Assembly: GCF_022662475.1 (NCBI RefSeq)
Contig: NZ_JAKNQQ010000002.1
Coordinates: 620,001-684,000 of the forward strand
Direction of reading: 5' to 3'
Origin: Sphingomonas sp. TREG-RG-20F-R18-01
GTDB taxonomy: Bacteria > Pseudomonadota > Alphaproteobacteria > Sphingomonadales > Sphingomonadaceae
Length of the DNA: 64,000 nucleotides
A program made the translations under genes and the position numbers. Shown piece after piece: positions 46,361-54,696 of the stretch; position 1 is the stretch's first letter; each line of letters starts with the position of its first letter. The notes beneath the pieces are model-generated. The model saw only the letters and a program-made list of their open reading frames with translations, searched no databases and was not told the origin of the DNA.

Positions 46361-46396
46361 GGTACCAGAGGAGTACCAGACGGCCGAGGTTGGTAC
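46361..46396. promoter_or_regulatory. candidate operator: spaced GTACCAGA repeats
   Basis: GGTACCAGA at 46361 and AGTACCAGA at 46372 are direct repeats exactly 11 bp apart, about one helical turn, and TTGGTAC at 46390-46396 is an inverted half. The cluster lies 29-64 bp upstream of the membrane-bound HTH gene and could be its own binding site. This rests on sequence pattern only. Confidence 0.35.
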
Positions 46397-46424
46397 GGAC
46401 GTATAAAGCGCTACGTTGGGCGAC

Positions 46425-47225
46425 ATGAGCATGGACGTGATAGACCGAAGCACGCGAGCAGCGATCCTGCGCCTGACGTTAGCGGAGCGGGAATGCCTGA
46501 AACGCTGCCTGAACCACCAGACTGCCAAGCAAATGGCGCTCGATCTTGGTATCTCGCCTCATGCCGTGGAGAAGCGGTTGAAGATGGCCCGCGCCAAGCT
46601 GGGTCTTTCCTCATCACTTGAAGCGGCGAAGCTCGTGGAGTCGGTAGATCGTTCCGGTCGACTGGTACCCGCTGTGTCGGACCTTCCGCAGGGAAGTGCC
46701 AGGCCGGAAGAAGGCAGCCCTATTGCCGCCCCGCGAAACGAGACCGCGTGGATCACACGGCGGCACCTTGTCTATCTGGTCTCAGGAGCAATGCTAATGA
46801 GCGTTTTTGCTGCAGCAGCTATAATGATGTGGGTTCAGTCTTCTGGCGCCATCGCGGGACAGGCCGGGCCGCCGGCAAGGGTTCCGTCGGTACCGTCCGT
46901 CGCTCCCAGCTCGGTTCCGACTGCCGGCACCGAAGCTGCGTTGCGACGCCTTGTCGCCGGTCTAGCGAGCGGCGCGCCCGACTATGACAAACTCTCTCCG
47001 CGGTTTGCCGACGTCGTCCGTGGGGATCTGCCCATGACACATCCCATGTTCCAAAAGCTGGGCGCGCTTAAGTCGGTCACGTATCGCGGGCGAGGTATGA
47101 TGGGCGACGACGCCTACAATCTGGTGTTTGCCAACGGCGAGGTATTCATGTCGGTCGCGCTGGATCCAGAAGGCAGGATGGCCGGCGGCATTCTCCGACC
47201 GGAGGGTGATGTTCCTTACCGCTGA
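46425..47225 (+). CDS. LuxR-type HTH protein with single membrane span and extracytoplasmic domain
   Basis: This 266-residue protein has an N-terminal LuxR/GerE-like helix-turn-helix at about 17-72 ([36 protein letters not shown]). After a Pro/Gly/Ser linker a single membrane segment lies at about 115-138 ([20 protein letters not shown]), and a roughly 125-residue periplasmic C-terminal domain follows with no family I recognise. The layout resembles ToxR/CadC-like one-component sensors but with a LuxR-type reader. The start at ATG 46425 was chosen over TTG 46416. It may respond to an envelope signal; the M1 peptidase gene just upstream is a possible target. Confidence 0.78.
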   Translation: MSMDVIDRSTRAAILRLTLAERECLKRCLNHQTAKQMALDLGISPHAVEKRLKMARAKLGLSSSLEAAKLVESVDRSGRLVPAVSDLPQGSARPEEGSPIAAPRNETAWITRRHLVYLVSGAMLMSVFAAAAIMMWVQSSGAIAGQAGPPARVPSVPSVAPSSVPTAGTEAALRRLVAGLASGAPDYDKLSPRFADVVRGDLPMTHPMFQKLGALKSVTYRGRGMMGDDAYNLVFANGEVFMSVALDPEGRMAGGILRPEGDVPYR

Positions 47226-47370
47226 ATGCGGACGCCGACTGCTTTACCGGGCAAGGAATGTCTGCTGTCCACCAAGGTGGGACGTTCACCTGCGCGGGTC
47301 GACGATCGAACGGAACGCCGACAACGCCCGACGGCTTGACCCACGCGCGCAGGCGGATGACAGGGAGGGC

Positions 47371-48450
47371 ATGAGCTTCAACACCTTTGGCCACGTCTTC
47401 CGCTTCACCACCTGGGGCGAATCGCACGGTCCCGCGATCGGCGCGGTGGTCGACGGGTGCCCGCCGGGCATCCCGCTGACCGAGGCCGACATCCAGCCGT
47501 GGCTCGACCAGCGTCGCCCCGGCACCTCGCGCTTCACGACGCAGCGGCAAGAGCCCGATCAGGTCCGCATCCTCTCGGGCGTGTTCGAGGGGCGGACCAC
47601 GGGCACGCCGATCAGCCTGATGATCGAGAATGTCGACCAGCGTTCGAAGGACTATTCGGAAGTCGCCAAGGCGTATCGCCCGGGCCATGCCGATTATGCC
47701 TATGACGCCAAATACGGCTTTCGCGATTATCGCGGCGGCGGGCGCTCCTCGGCGCGCGAAACCGCGTCGCGGGTGGCGGCAGGGGCGGTCGCGCGGCTGG
47801 TCGTCAGCGAGGTGACGATCACCGCCTGGGTCGAGGCGATCGGCGGCGACGCGATCGACCCGGCCAATTTCGACGTGGACGAGATCGGCCGCAACCCGTT
47901 CTTCTGCCCCGATGCGGTGGCGGCGGCGCGGTGGGAGACGCTGGTCGACGCCGCGCGCAAGTCGGGCTCGTCGCTCGGCGCGGTGGTCGCTTGTGCTGCC
48001 ACGGGCGTGCCGGCAGGCTGGGGCGCGCCGCTCTATGCCAAGCTCGACGCCGAGCTGGCGGCGGCATGCATGGGGATCAACGCGGTCAAGGGCGTCGAGA
48101 TCGGCGACGGCTTTGCCGCCGCCACGCTACGCGGCGAGGACAATGCCGATCCGATGCGCCCCGGCGTGGACGGCCCCGAATTCCTCGCCAATCACGCGGG
48201 CGGGATCGCGGGCGGGATCGCGACGGGGCAGCCGGTCACGCTGCGCGTCGCGTTCAAGCCGACCAGCTCGATCCTCACCCCGGTCGCGACGATTGCGCCC
48301 GATGGCGCGGCGACGGAAATCGCCACCAAGGGGCGCCACGACCCCTGCGTCGGCATCCGCGGCGTCCCCGTGGTGGCTGCGATGGTCGCGCTGGTGCTCG
48401 CCGACCAGAAGCTGCTCCATCGCGCGCAATGTGGCACAACAATCGGGTAA
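47371..48450 (+). CDS. aroC: chorismate synthase
   Basis: This 359-residue enzyme performs the last shikimate-pathway step, converting EPSP to chorismate with reduced FMN. It has the signatures [24 protein letters not shown] near the N-terminus, [36 protein letters not shown], and [14 protein letters not shown] near the end. The ATG at 47371 follows ACAGGGAGGGC. In relatives aroC lies close to fabI; here about 3.7 kb separates them. Chorismate feeds PheA, also in this window. Confidence 0.96.
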   Translation: MSFNTFGHVFRFTTWGESHGPAIGAVVDGCPPGIPLTEADIQPWLDQRRPGTSRFTTQRQEPDQVRILSGVFEGRTTGTPISLMIENVDQRSKDYSEVAKAYRPGHADYAYDAKYGFRDYRGGGRSSARETASRVAAGAVARLVVSEVTITAWVEAIGGDAIDPANFDVDEIGRNPFFCPDAVAAARWETLVDAARKSGSSLGAVVACAATGVPAGWGAPLYAKLDAELAAACMGINAVKGVEIGDGFAAATLRGEDNADPMRPGVDGPEFLANHAGGIAGGIATGQPVTLRVAFKPTSSILTPVATIAPDGAATEIATKGRHDPCVGIRGVPVVAAMVALVLADQKLLHRAQCGTTIG

Positions 48451-48561
48451 CAAACCGATAAGGTGGTTAATTTTGGCGATAGAGGGAGCGACCAAACGCC
48501 AAGTCGGTCGTTATTACCCCGACCCATTTGAAGGTCACGTCACAGAAGAGGACCAGACCCC

Positions 48562-48894
48562 ATGCGTATCGCAACTTTGGCAACCATTGCCGCCCTCGGC
48601 CTTTCGACCGCAGCCATCGCCCAGACCGCCCCAGCCGGTGGTGCAGGCGCAGGCGGCATGCCGTCGACCGGTTCGACCACCGGAACCACGACCGGTTCAC
48701 CCTCGACGATGCCGGGCGCGCCGATGGGCTCGACCGCAACCGATCCGTCGATGTCGTCCAGCACGCAGTCGAGCACCTCGACGACCGCAGGCAGCCCAGC
48801 AACCTCGACCGACTCGGCGATGAGCACCGGTTCGACGACCGACACGACCGCGACGACGACCAAGTCGAAGCGCAGCAAGAAGCGCCCGATGTAA
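48562..48894 (+). CDS. small secreted Ser/Thr-rich protein
   Basis: This 110-residue protein has a clear signal peptide (MRIATLATIAALGLSTAAIA, cleavage likely after AIA-Q). The mature part is almost wholly Gly, Ser, Thr, Ala and Met (for example TTAGSPATSTDSAMSTGSTT), ending in the basic KSKRSKKRPM. No family or catalytic motif is seen; it may be an unstructured periplasmic or surface protein. It has its own terminator just downstream and stands between aroC and convergent purA. Confidence 0.72.
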   Translation: MRIATLATIAALGLSTAAIAQTAPAGGAGAGGMPSTGSTTGTTTGSPSTMPGAPMGSTATDPSMSSSTQSSTSTTAGSPATSTDSAMSTGSTTDTTATTTKSKRSKKRPM

Positions 48895-48914
48895 TCATCC
48901 TGCGCTGACAGGTT

Positions 48915-48955
48915 AAAAAAAAGGCCCCGGCCGCGCGAGCGGTCGGGGCCTTTTT
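48915..48955. terminator. bidirectional rho-independent terminator
   Basis: A 14-bp stem (AAGGCCCCGGCCGC with its inverse, one G-T mispair) around GCGA has an A-run before it and TTTTT after it, so it can end transcripts from both the Ser/Thr-rich gene and the convergent purA. Confidence 0.9.
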
Positions 48956-48959
48956 CGTG

Positions 48960-50261
48960 TCAGTCGGCGAACGGATCGCGCACGAGGATCGTATCCTCGC
49001 GCTCGGGGCTGGTCGAGACCAAGGCGACCGGGCATTTGATCAGTTCCTCGATCCGGCGAATGTACTTGATCGCCTGCGCGGGGAGGTCGGCCCAGCTGCG
49101 CGCGCCTGCCGTCGTTTCCTGCCAGCCGGGCATGCTCTCATAGACCGGCTCGACCTCGGCCTGGTCCGCGGCATGCGCGGGGAAATAGTCGAGCGTCTCG
49201 CCGCGCAGGCGGTAGCCGGTGCAGATCTTCACCTCGTCGAACCCGTCGAGCACGTCGATCTTGGTGAGCGCGATCCCGGTGATGCCACCGACGGCGGCGG
49301 ACTGGCGGACCAGCACCGAGTCGAACCAGCCGCACCGACGCTTGCGCCCGGTGACGGTACCGAACTCATGGCCGCGCATCCCGAGCTGCTCGCCGGTCGC
49401 GTCCTCGAGCTCGGTCGGGAACGGGCCCGAACCGACGCGCGTGGTATAGGCCTTGGCGATCCCCAGCACGAAACCGACCGCGCTCGGGCCCAGGCCGGAG
49501 CCGCCCGCCGCGGTGCCCGAGATCGTGTTCGACGAGGTGACGAACGGATAAGTGCCGTGGTCGACGTCGAGCAACACGCCCTGCGCGCCCTCGAACAGGA
49601 TCCGCTTGCCGCGCGACCGTGCATCGTTGAGCACGCGCCACGTGGGCTTGGCGAAGGACAGGACGAAATCGGCGATCTCGCGGAGCTCCTGCACCAGCGC
49701 GTCGCGGTCGATCGGCGGCTCGCCGAAACCTGCGCGCAGCGCGTCGTGATGCGCGGTCAGCCGGTCGAGCTGTGCCCCCAGCGAATCGAGATGCGCGAGG
49801 TCGCATACGCGGATCGCGCGGCGGCCGACCTTGTCCTCATAGGCCGGGCCGATCCCGCGCCGCGTCGTGCCGATCTTGCCCGCCCCGCTCGCATCCTCAC
49901 GCAGCGCGTCGAGATCGCGGTGGAACGGCAGGATCAGCGCGCAGGTGTCGGCGAGCATCAGCGTGTCCGGCGTGATCGTCACGCCCTGGCCGCGGAGCTT
50001 CTCGACTTCGGCCTTGAGCGCCCACGGATCGAGCACCACGCCATTGCCGATCACCGACGGCGTGCCGCGCACGATCCCCGAGGGAAGCAGCGACAGCTTG
50101 TAGACGCTCTCGCCCACGACGAGCGTATGCCCCGCATTGTGCCCGCCCTGGAAGCGCACGACGACATCGGCGCGCTCGGCGAGCCAGTCGACGATCTTGC
50201 CCTTGCCTTCATCGCCCCATTGGGCGCCGATCACTGCTACGTTTCCCACGGTCTGTTCCAC
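48960..50261 (-). CDS. purA: adenylosuccinate synthetase
   Basis: This 433-residue GTP-dependent enzyme joins IMP and aspartate in AMP synthesis. The N-terminal P-loop-like motif [16 protein letters not shown] holds the catalytic Asp and the GHNAGHT block the catalytic His. [36 protein letters not shown] and [11 protein letters not shown] complete the family set. A GTG at 50261 is taken as start; ATG is not available in frame nearby. It ends against the bidirectional terminator. Confidence 0.95.
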   Translation of the reverse strand: MEQTVGNVAVIGAQWGDEGKGKIVDWLAERADVVVRFQGGHNAGHTLVVGESVYKLSLLPSGIVRGTPSVIGNGVVLDPWALKAEVEKLRGQGVTITPDTLMLADTCALILPFHRDLDALREDASGAGKIGTTRRGIGPAYEDKVGRRAIRVCDLAHLDSLGAQLDRLTAHHDALRAGFGEPPIDRDALVQELREIADFVLSFAKPTWRVLNDARSRGKRILFEGAQGVLLDVDHGTYPFVTSSNTISGTAAGGSGLGPSAVGFVLGIAKAYTTRVGSGPFPTELEDATGEQLGMRGHEFGTVTGRKRRCGWFDSVLVRQSAAVGGITGIALTKIDVLDGFDEVKICTGYRLRGETLDYFPAHAADQAEVEPVYESMPGWQETTAGARSWADLPAQAIKYIRRIEELIKCPVALVSTSPEREDTILVRDPFAD

Positions 50262-50333
50262 ACATCGTCTGTGACAAAGCGTGCAGCCCTAATGCGCGGG
50301 GGGCGGGGGGTCCATGCCTATTGCGTCTGCGCC

Positions 50334-50428
50334 GTCTCCCCGGCGAAGGGCCGGAGCCGCCCGGTTGCACGCGGACCGGCGGTCAAGACAGAAACCGGGC
50401 CGACCCCCGGCCTTCGCCGGGGGGACGG
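50334..50428. repeat. intergenic inverted repeat, family A, divergent
   Basis: The arms GTCTCCCCGGCGAAGGGCCG and CCGGCCTTCGCCGGGGGGAC are imperfect relative to other family A copies. It lies between the divergent purA and the hypothetical gene that follows. Confidence 0.75.
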
Positions 50429-50471
50429 GGGAGGCATTCCGGATAGACTGGACGGGGGGAGGGCGATCAAC

Positions 50472-51152
50472 ATGCTGCTTGCGATACTCTTGGCTGCCGC
50501 GCGGGTGGAGACGGGCGAGGTTTATGGCGATCTCGGGCGAGAAATCCCGCGCGAGCTCGCCGCCACGCTGGACGGCATCGACGCCCCTCTGGACGCGGTG
50601 GGCGAATGCCTCGACCGGTATCCACGCCTTGATGCTGACGCAGCGCTTGCGGCGCGCACGCAACGCTCGATGAAACTGCATCGCGCGATCAGCGAGATCT
50701 GGGCGCGATCCAAAGAGGACGTGCTCGGTGACCCGCCGCCGCGGCGCCGCCGGGCGTGTACCATGGCGAACGTAACCGCTGCCCTGCAGGAGGCCGACGT
50801 CGCGTTGCAGCGGGCCGAACAGGCGTTCGCGCGCGCGACCGTCGCCCTTCGTGCCGGTGCGTGGTTCGGTCCCTTGCAGCTCTGTCGGGCGAGCGTGCTT
50901 CGCGCCGAAGTGGTTCGCCGCGAGGAGGAAGACGACTGGTACCTGTCGATCGCCTTGCGGCCCACTGCCGCCGCCGCGTTTGAGGGGATCACGCGCCGCC
51001 GGACCGGAGACCTGCTCGCACTCCGCGTGGCCGGGACGGTCGTTTCGCGGCCCAGGGTCCATGGACCAATTCTGGAGGGGCGGTTCTATGTGTCCGCGGG
51101 GGACGCCGGCCCGCTCGAGCATGCCGCCATGCTGGCGCTGGGGCCGTGTTAG
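50472..51152 (+). CDS. hypothetical protein
   Basis: This 226-residue protein has no family I recognise. It starts with a short hydrophobic stretch (MLLAILLAAARVE) that may be a weak signal or anchor, then has a helical region with a likely coiled coil (TAALQEADVALQRAEQAFARATVAL), and a C-terminal part rich in beta-like residues (GDLLALRVAGTVVSRPRVHG). GGGGGAGGGCGATCAAC precedes the ATG. It is opposite in strand to purA and hisZ, between which it lies, so it is probably an independent insertion. Confidence 0.6.
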   Translation: MLLAILLAAARVETGEVYGDLGREIPRELAATLDGIDAPLDAVGECLDRYPRLDADAALAARTQRSMKLHRAISEIWARSKEDVLGDPPPRRRRACTMANVTAALQEADVALQRAEQAFARATVALRAGAWFGPLQLCRASVLRAEVVRREEEDDWYLSIALRPTAAAAFEGITRRRTGDLLALRVAGTVVSRPRVHGPILEGRFYVSAGDAGPLEHAAMLALGPC

Positions 51153-51228
51153 CGACGGGATTGTCGTCAGGCTCGGAGTGGCAAGCGTTCCGTCATTCCC
51201 GCCGAGGCATGGCCTCTGCAAGACCATA

Positions 51229-51322
51229 GGTGTTCTCCCGCGGAAGCGGGAGCCCAGGAGTCGCGAGAATTGTAAGCCGTGATTTTGCCTGGCCCTGGAT
51301 TCCCGCCTTCGCGGGAAAACAG
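51229..51322. repeat. intergenic inverted repeat, family C variant
   Basis: The arms GTTCTCCCGCGGAAGCGGGAG and TTCCCGCCTTCGCGGGAAAAC have inner GCCCAGGAG and CCTGGATTCC. The stem is of the CCCGC/GCGGG type. It is in the gap between the hypothetical gene and hisZ, which has nothing else recognisable. Confidence 0.82.
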
Positions 51323-51414
51323 CAAATCAAGGGGCCGTAGAACGACTTTCGCAGAGGTCCGGCCTTCGCGGGTATGACGGTTGTCGAGAGGACGTCCTGC
51401 TTCACCCCAGCCGA

Positions 51415-52521
51415 CTAGACCGCGCGCGCTTCACCCTCCGCGAGCACGTGCGTGCAAAGCTGCGCCTCGGGCGTATCCCCCGCCTCGAGCGCCGCGACCG
51501 TGACCCAGCCCGCCGCGCGCATTGCTGCCGCGGTTACGGGCGCGGTGCCGACGGGCACGAACAGCCGCAGCCGGTCGACCTCGGCGAGCCCCGCCGCGAC
51601 GATCGCATCGGCGTAGAGCGAGAAGCCGACCGCGGATTCCTCCGCGCCGCCTTCGTGCATGATCGTATAGGTGCCGCCACGCCCGATCTCGCCGCGCACG
51701 CCGCCTGCGAAGATCGAGAAGCCGAGCCAGCTCTGATATTCGAACCCGTGCCGCTCAGTCGGGTCGAGCGTCAGCGCGACGCGGCCCTTGAGGCCGTCCG
51801 CGATCTTCCACAGGGCGTCGAGCCGCGAGGTCAGCGCCCCGCGCGCGTCGAACGCGCACAGCCGGTCGTGCGCGGTCTCGAACGGGCCGGCGGCCTCGAT
51901 TAGCGGGAGATAGGCGGGCGCAATTGCCGCGACCCCGCCCGCGTCCTTGGCATCGAGCCGGTCGCGCAAGGCGTCGATCTGCGCCGCGTCGATCGGGAAC
52001 GGCCCGCCTGCGAGCACGTCGATCAGGTCGGGGAGCGTGAAATCGATTGAGATGTCGGTGACGCCAGCCGCCTCGAGCGCCGCGACCGCGACCTCGACCA
52101 CTTCGCGTGCCGCCGCGACGGTATCCAGCCCGATCAACTCGCACCCGATCTGGCGGAGTTCGCGCTCGGGCGCGAGTTGCGAGGCGCGCAGCTTGAGCAC
52201 CGGGCCGGCATAGGAGAGCCGCACCGGGCGCGGGTGATGCGCCATCCGGGTGGCGGCGATCCGGCCGATCTGCGCGGTCATGTCGGGGCGGATCGCGAGC
52301 GTCGCCTGGCTGACCGGATCGACGAACCGCACCGCATCCTGCGCGCGCGCGGACTTGAGGCGGCCGGCGAGGCCCGCCTCGAACTCGGCGAGCGCGGGGT
52401 CGGCGCGTTCGTAGCCATAGGCGTAGGCAGCGGCAAGCGCGGCAGCCTCGAGCCGCGCGGCGGCGTCGGCGAAGGGAGGGAGCCGGTCACGAAAGCCGGT
52501 CGGGAGGAGAGCGGTGGTCAT
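51415..52521 (-). CDS. hisZ: ATP phosphoribosyltransferase regulatory subunit HisZ
   Basis: This 368-residue protein has a class II histidyl-tRNA-synthetase-like fold without tRNA charging; it activates the short-form HisG in histidine synthesis. Motif-2-like PDMTAQIGRIAATRMAHHPRPVRLSYAGPVLK and QIGCELIG are seen. The start ATG at 52521 shares a base with the stop of the DUF559 gene (TGATG), and its GAGAGGGAGAAGG ribosome-binding site comes from the inverted repeat inside that gene's 3' end. hisG itself is not in the window. Confidence 0.88.
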   Translation of the reverse strand: MTTALLPTGFRDRLPPFADAAARLEAAALAAAYAYGYERADPALAEFEAGLAGRLKSARAQDAVRFVDPVSQATLAIRPDMTAQIGRIAATRMAHHPRPVRLSYAGPVLKLRASQLAPERELRQIGCELIGLDTVAAAREVVEVAVAALEAAGVTDISIDFTLPDLIDVLAGGPFPIDAAQIDALRDRLDAKDAGGVAAIAPAYLPLIEAAGPFETAHDRLCAFDARGALTSRLDALWKIADGLKGRVALTLDPTERHGFEYQSWLGFSIFAGGVRGEIGRGGTYTIMHEGGAEESAVGFSLYADAIVAAGLAEVDRLRLFVPVGTAPVTAAAMRAAGWVTVAALEAGDTPEAQLCTHVLAEGEARAV

Positions 52522-52916
52522 CAAATGTCCTTCTCCCTCTCCCCTGCGGGGAGAGGGCCGGGGAGAGGGGCAGCCGCAAGCGCAGCGCCGATCGTCCCGA
52601 GCACGCCGTCGAGATTTCCCATCACGTCGGCATTGTCGAAGCGGATCACGCGATACCCTTGTCGTTCGAGCCACGCGGTGCGGCGGGCGTCGGCGCTCTC
52701 GTCGTCGGCGTGGGTGTCGCCGTCAAGCTCGATCACGAATTTTCGGGAACGCGCCACGAAGTCGGCAATGAACGGGCCGATCACGACCTGGTGGGTGAAC
52801 TTGACTGCCGCGAATCGTTTGGCGCGGAGGTTGTACCAGAGGCGTGCCTCTGCGGGGGTGGGGTTGCTGCGCATGTGTTTGGCACGCGCCAGCAACAGCT
52901 TGTCGGTTTGTGGCAC
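52521..52916 (-). CDS. DUF559 (Vsr-like endonuclease fold) protein
   Basis: This 131-residue protein has a PD-(D/E)XK-type core: Asp52 in FIADFVA, Glu63 in FVIELDGDTHADD, and a following RTAWLERQGYRVIRF, typical of DUF559 proteins related to very-short-patch-repair nucleases. The function is unproven. It is bounded by 42-bp inverted repeats. Its GTG start at 52916 takes its ribosome-binding site (GGGGAGAGGGG) from the right arm, and its last residues (PLPGPLPAGEREKDI) are encoded by the left arm. The stop overlaps the hisZ start. It has come between serA and hisZ. Confidence 0.85.
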   Translation of the reverse strand: MPQTDKLLLARAKHMRSNPTPAEARLWYNLRAKRFAAVKFTHQVVIGPFIADFVARSRKFVIELDGDTHADDESADARRTAWLERQGYRVIRFDNADVMGNLDGVLGTIGAALAAAPLPGPLPAGEREKDI

Positions 52917-52959
52917 GGCCCCTCTCCCCGGCCCTCTCCCCGGAGGGGAGAGGGAGAAG
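52530..52959. mobile_element. DUF559 cassette bounded by 42-bp inverted repeats
   Basis: The left arm 52530-52571 and right arm 52918-52959 are inverse copies with a single mismatch in 42 (core GGGGAGAGGGCCGGGGAGAG). They enclose little more than the DUF559 gene. The arms resemble intergenic family D repeats in composition and design. No transposase is present and target-site duplication is not obvious, so mobility is an inference from the structure and from its wedge position between serA and hisZ. Confidence 0.6.
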
Positions 52960-52979
52960 AGGAACGTACCTTTTCTGTT

Positions 52980-54557
52980 CTAGAACGCCAGGCCCATCGC
53001 CGTCACCACGCCCGGCAGCGCGCGCACCTGCGCGAGCAACTCCGGCGTCAGCGCCTCGTCGATCGACAGCAGCAGCACCGCCTCGCCGCCCGCCGAGCGG
53101 CGACCAAGGTGGAACGTCCCGATGTTGACCCCACCCGTGCCAAGCAACGTCCCCAGCCGACCGATGAACCCAGGCGCATCCTCGTTGACGACATACAGCA
53201 TGTGGCCCGCCAGATCGGCCTCGACCTTGATCCCGAACAGTTCGACCAGCCGCGGCGCGGCGTCGCCGAACAGCGTGCCCGCGACCGAGCGCTCGCCCGC
53301 ATCGGTCTTGACCGAGACGCGCAGCAGCGTGTGGTAATCGCCCTCGCGCTCGGTGCGGACTTCGCGGACTTCCATGCCGCGCTCCTTGGCGAGCAATGGC
53401 GCGTTGACCATGTTGACCGTGTCGGTCTGCGTCCGCAGGAACCCGGCGAGCACCGCCGACACCATCGGCTTCTGGTTGAGTTCGGCCGCGGCCCCCTCGG
53501 CGTGGATCGAGATCCGCGCGATCGCGCCGTGCGTCAGCTGACCCACCAGTGACCCGAACTTCTCGGCGAGCGCCATGTACGGCTTCAGGCGCGGCGCTTC
53601 CTCGGCGGAGAGCGACGGCACGTTGAGCGCGTTGGTGATCCCGCCCGACATCAGATAATCCGACATCTGCTCGGCGACCTGGATCGCGACATTGACCTGC
53701 GCTTCGTCGGTCGAGGCCCCCAGATGCGGCGTCGAGACGAAGTTGGGCGTGCCGAACAGCGGCGAGTCCTTGGCGGGCTCGGTCACGAACACGTCGAGCG
53801 CCGCGCCGCCGATGTGGCCCGAATCGAGCCCGGCCTTGAGCGCCGCCTCGTCGATCAGGCCGCCACGCGCGCAGTTGATGATGCGCACGCCCTTCTTCGT
53901 CTTGGCGAGATTCTCCGCCGACAGGATGTTGCGCGTCTGGTCGGTGAGCGGGGTGTGGAGCGTGATGAAGTCCGCGCGCGCGAGCAGCTCGTCGAGCTCG
54001 ACCTTCTCGACGCCGAGTTCGACCGCGCGTTCGGGCGAGAGGAACGGGTCATAGGCGACGACCTTCATCCGCAGGCCGAGCGCACGATCCGCGACGATCC
54101 CGCCGATGTTGCCCGCGCCGATCAGGCCGAGCGTCTTGGCGGTCAGCTCGACCCCCATGAAGCGGTTCTTCTCCCACTTGCCCGCCTGCGTGCTGGCGTC
54201 GGCCTCGGGAAGCTGGCGCGCGAGCGCGAACATCAGCGCGATGGCATGCTCGGCGGTGGTGATCGAGTTGCCGAACGGGGTGTTCATCACGACGACGCCC
54301 TGCGCCGACGCCGCGGGGATATCGACATTGTCGACGCCGATCCCGGCGCGGCCGATGACCTTGAGGTTGGTCGCGGCGGCGAGGATCGCCTTGGTCACCT
54401 TGGTAGAGCTGCGGATCGCCAGGCCGTCATACTGGCCGATGATCGCGATGACTTCTTCCGGGGTCTTGCCGGTGATCTCGTCGACCTCGACGCCGCGTTC
54501 GCGAAAGATCTGCGCGGCTTTGGGGTCCATTTTGTCGGAAATGAGGACTTTTGGCAT
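52980..54557 (-). CDS. serA: D-3-phosphoglycerate dehydrogenase
   Basis: This 525-residue enzyme catalyses the first step of serine synthesis, oxidising 3-phosphoglycerate with NAD. It is the long form: catalytic and nucleotide-binding domains (GLIGAGNIGGIVADRALG, RIINCARGG, catalytic Arg/Glu region and PHLGAST with the active-site His), an intervening ASB domain at about 325-445, and a C-terminal ACT domain (VVNEDAPGFIGRLGTLLG) that binds serine for feedback control. It is directly downstream of serC. Confidence 0.96.
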   Translation of the reverse strand: MPKVLISDKMDPKAAQIFRERGVEVDEITGKTPEEVIAIIGQYDGLAIRSSTKVTKAILAAATNLKVIGRAGIGVDNVDIPAASAQGVVVMNTPFGNSITTAEHAIALMFALARQLPEADASTQAGKWEKNRFMGVELTAKTLGLIGAGNIGGIVADRALGLRMKVVAYDPFLSPERAVELGVEKVELDELLARADFITLHTPLTDQTRNILSAENLAKTKKGVRIINCARGGLIDEAALKAGLDSGHIGGAALDVFVTEPAKDSPLFGTPNFVSTPHLGASTDEAQVNVAIQVAEQMSDYLMSGGITNALNVPSLSAEEAPRLKPYMALAEKFGSLVGQLTHGAIARISIHAEGAAAELNQKPMVSAVLAGFLRTQTDTVNMVNAPLLAKERGMEVREVRTEREGDYHTLLRVSVKTDAGERSVAGTLFGDAAPRLVELFGIKVEADLAGHMLYVVNEDAPGFIGRLGTLLGTGGVNIGTFHLGRRSAGGEAVLLLSIDEALTPELLAQVRALPGVVTAMGLAF

Positions 54558-54605
54558 AGGATGTCTCCGTTGCCCCGGGGTTGGCGGGGCCTGAATTTAC
54601 TAATG

Positions 54606-54693
54606 ATCGTCACCCCGGCGCAGGCCGGGGCCGGCATGTTGGTCGCGTCACGCCCGAATTACGGGGCGGCCCCGGCCTTCGCCGGGGTGACGG
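54606..54693. repeat. inverted repeat, family A, between serC and serA
   Basis: The arms GTCACCCCGGCGCAGGCCGG and CCGGCCTTCGCCGGGGTGAC flank about 45 bp. It lies within the serC-serA transcript, where a hairpin could separate or balance expression of the two genes. Confidence 0.88.
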
Positions 54694-54696
54694 ACG

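Noticed and set aside
48957..50471. Plus-strand open frame running into the hypothetical gene at 50472
   Set aside because: It is antisense to purA. The credible gene begins at the ATG at 50472, which has a ribosome-binding site.
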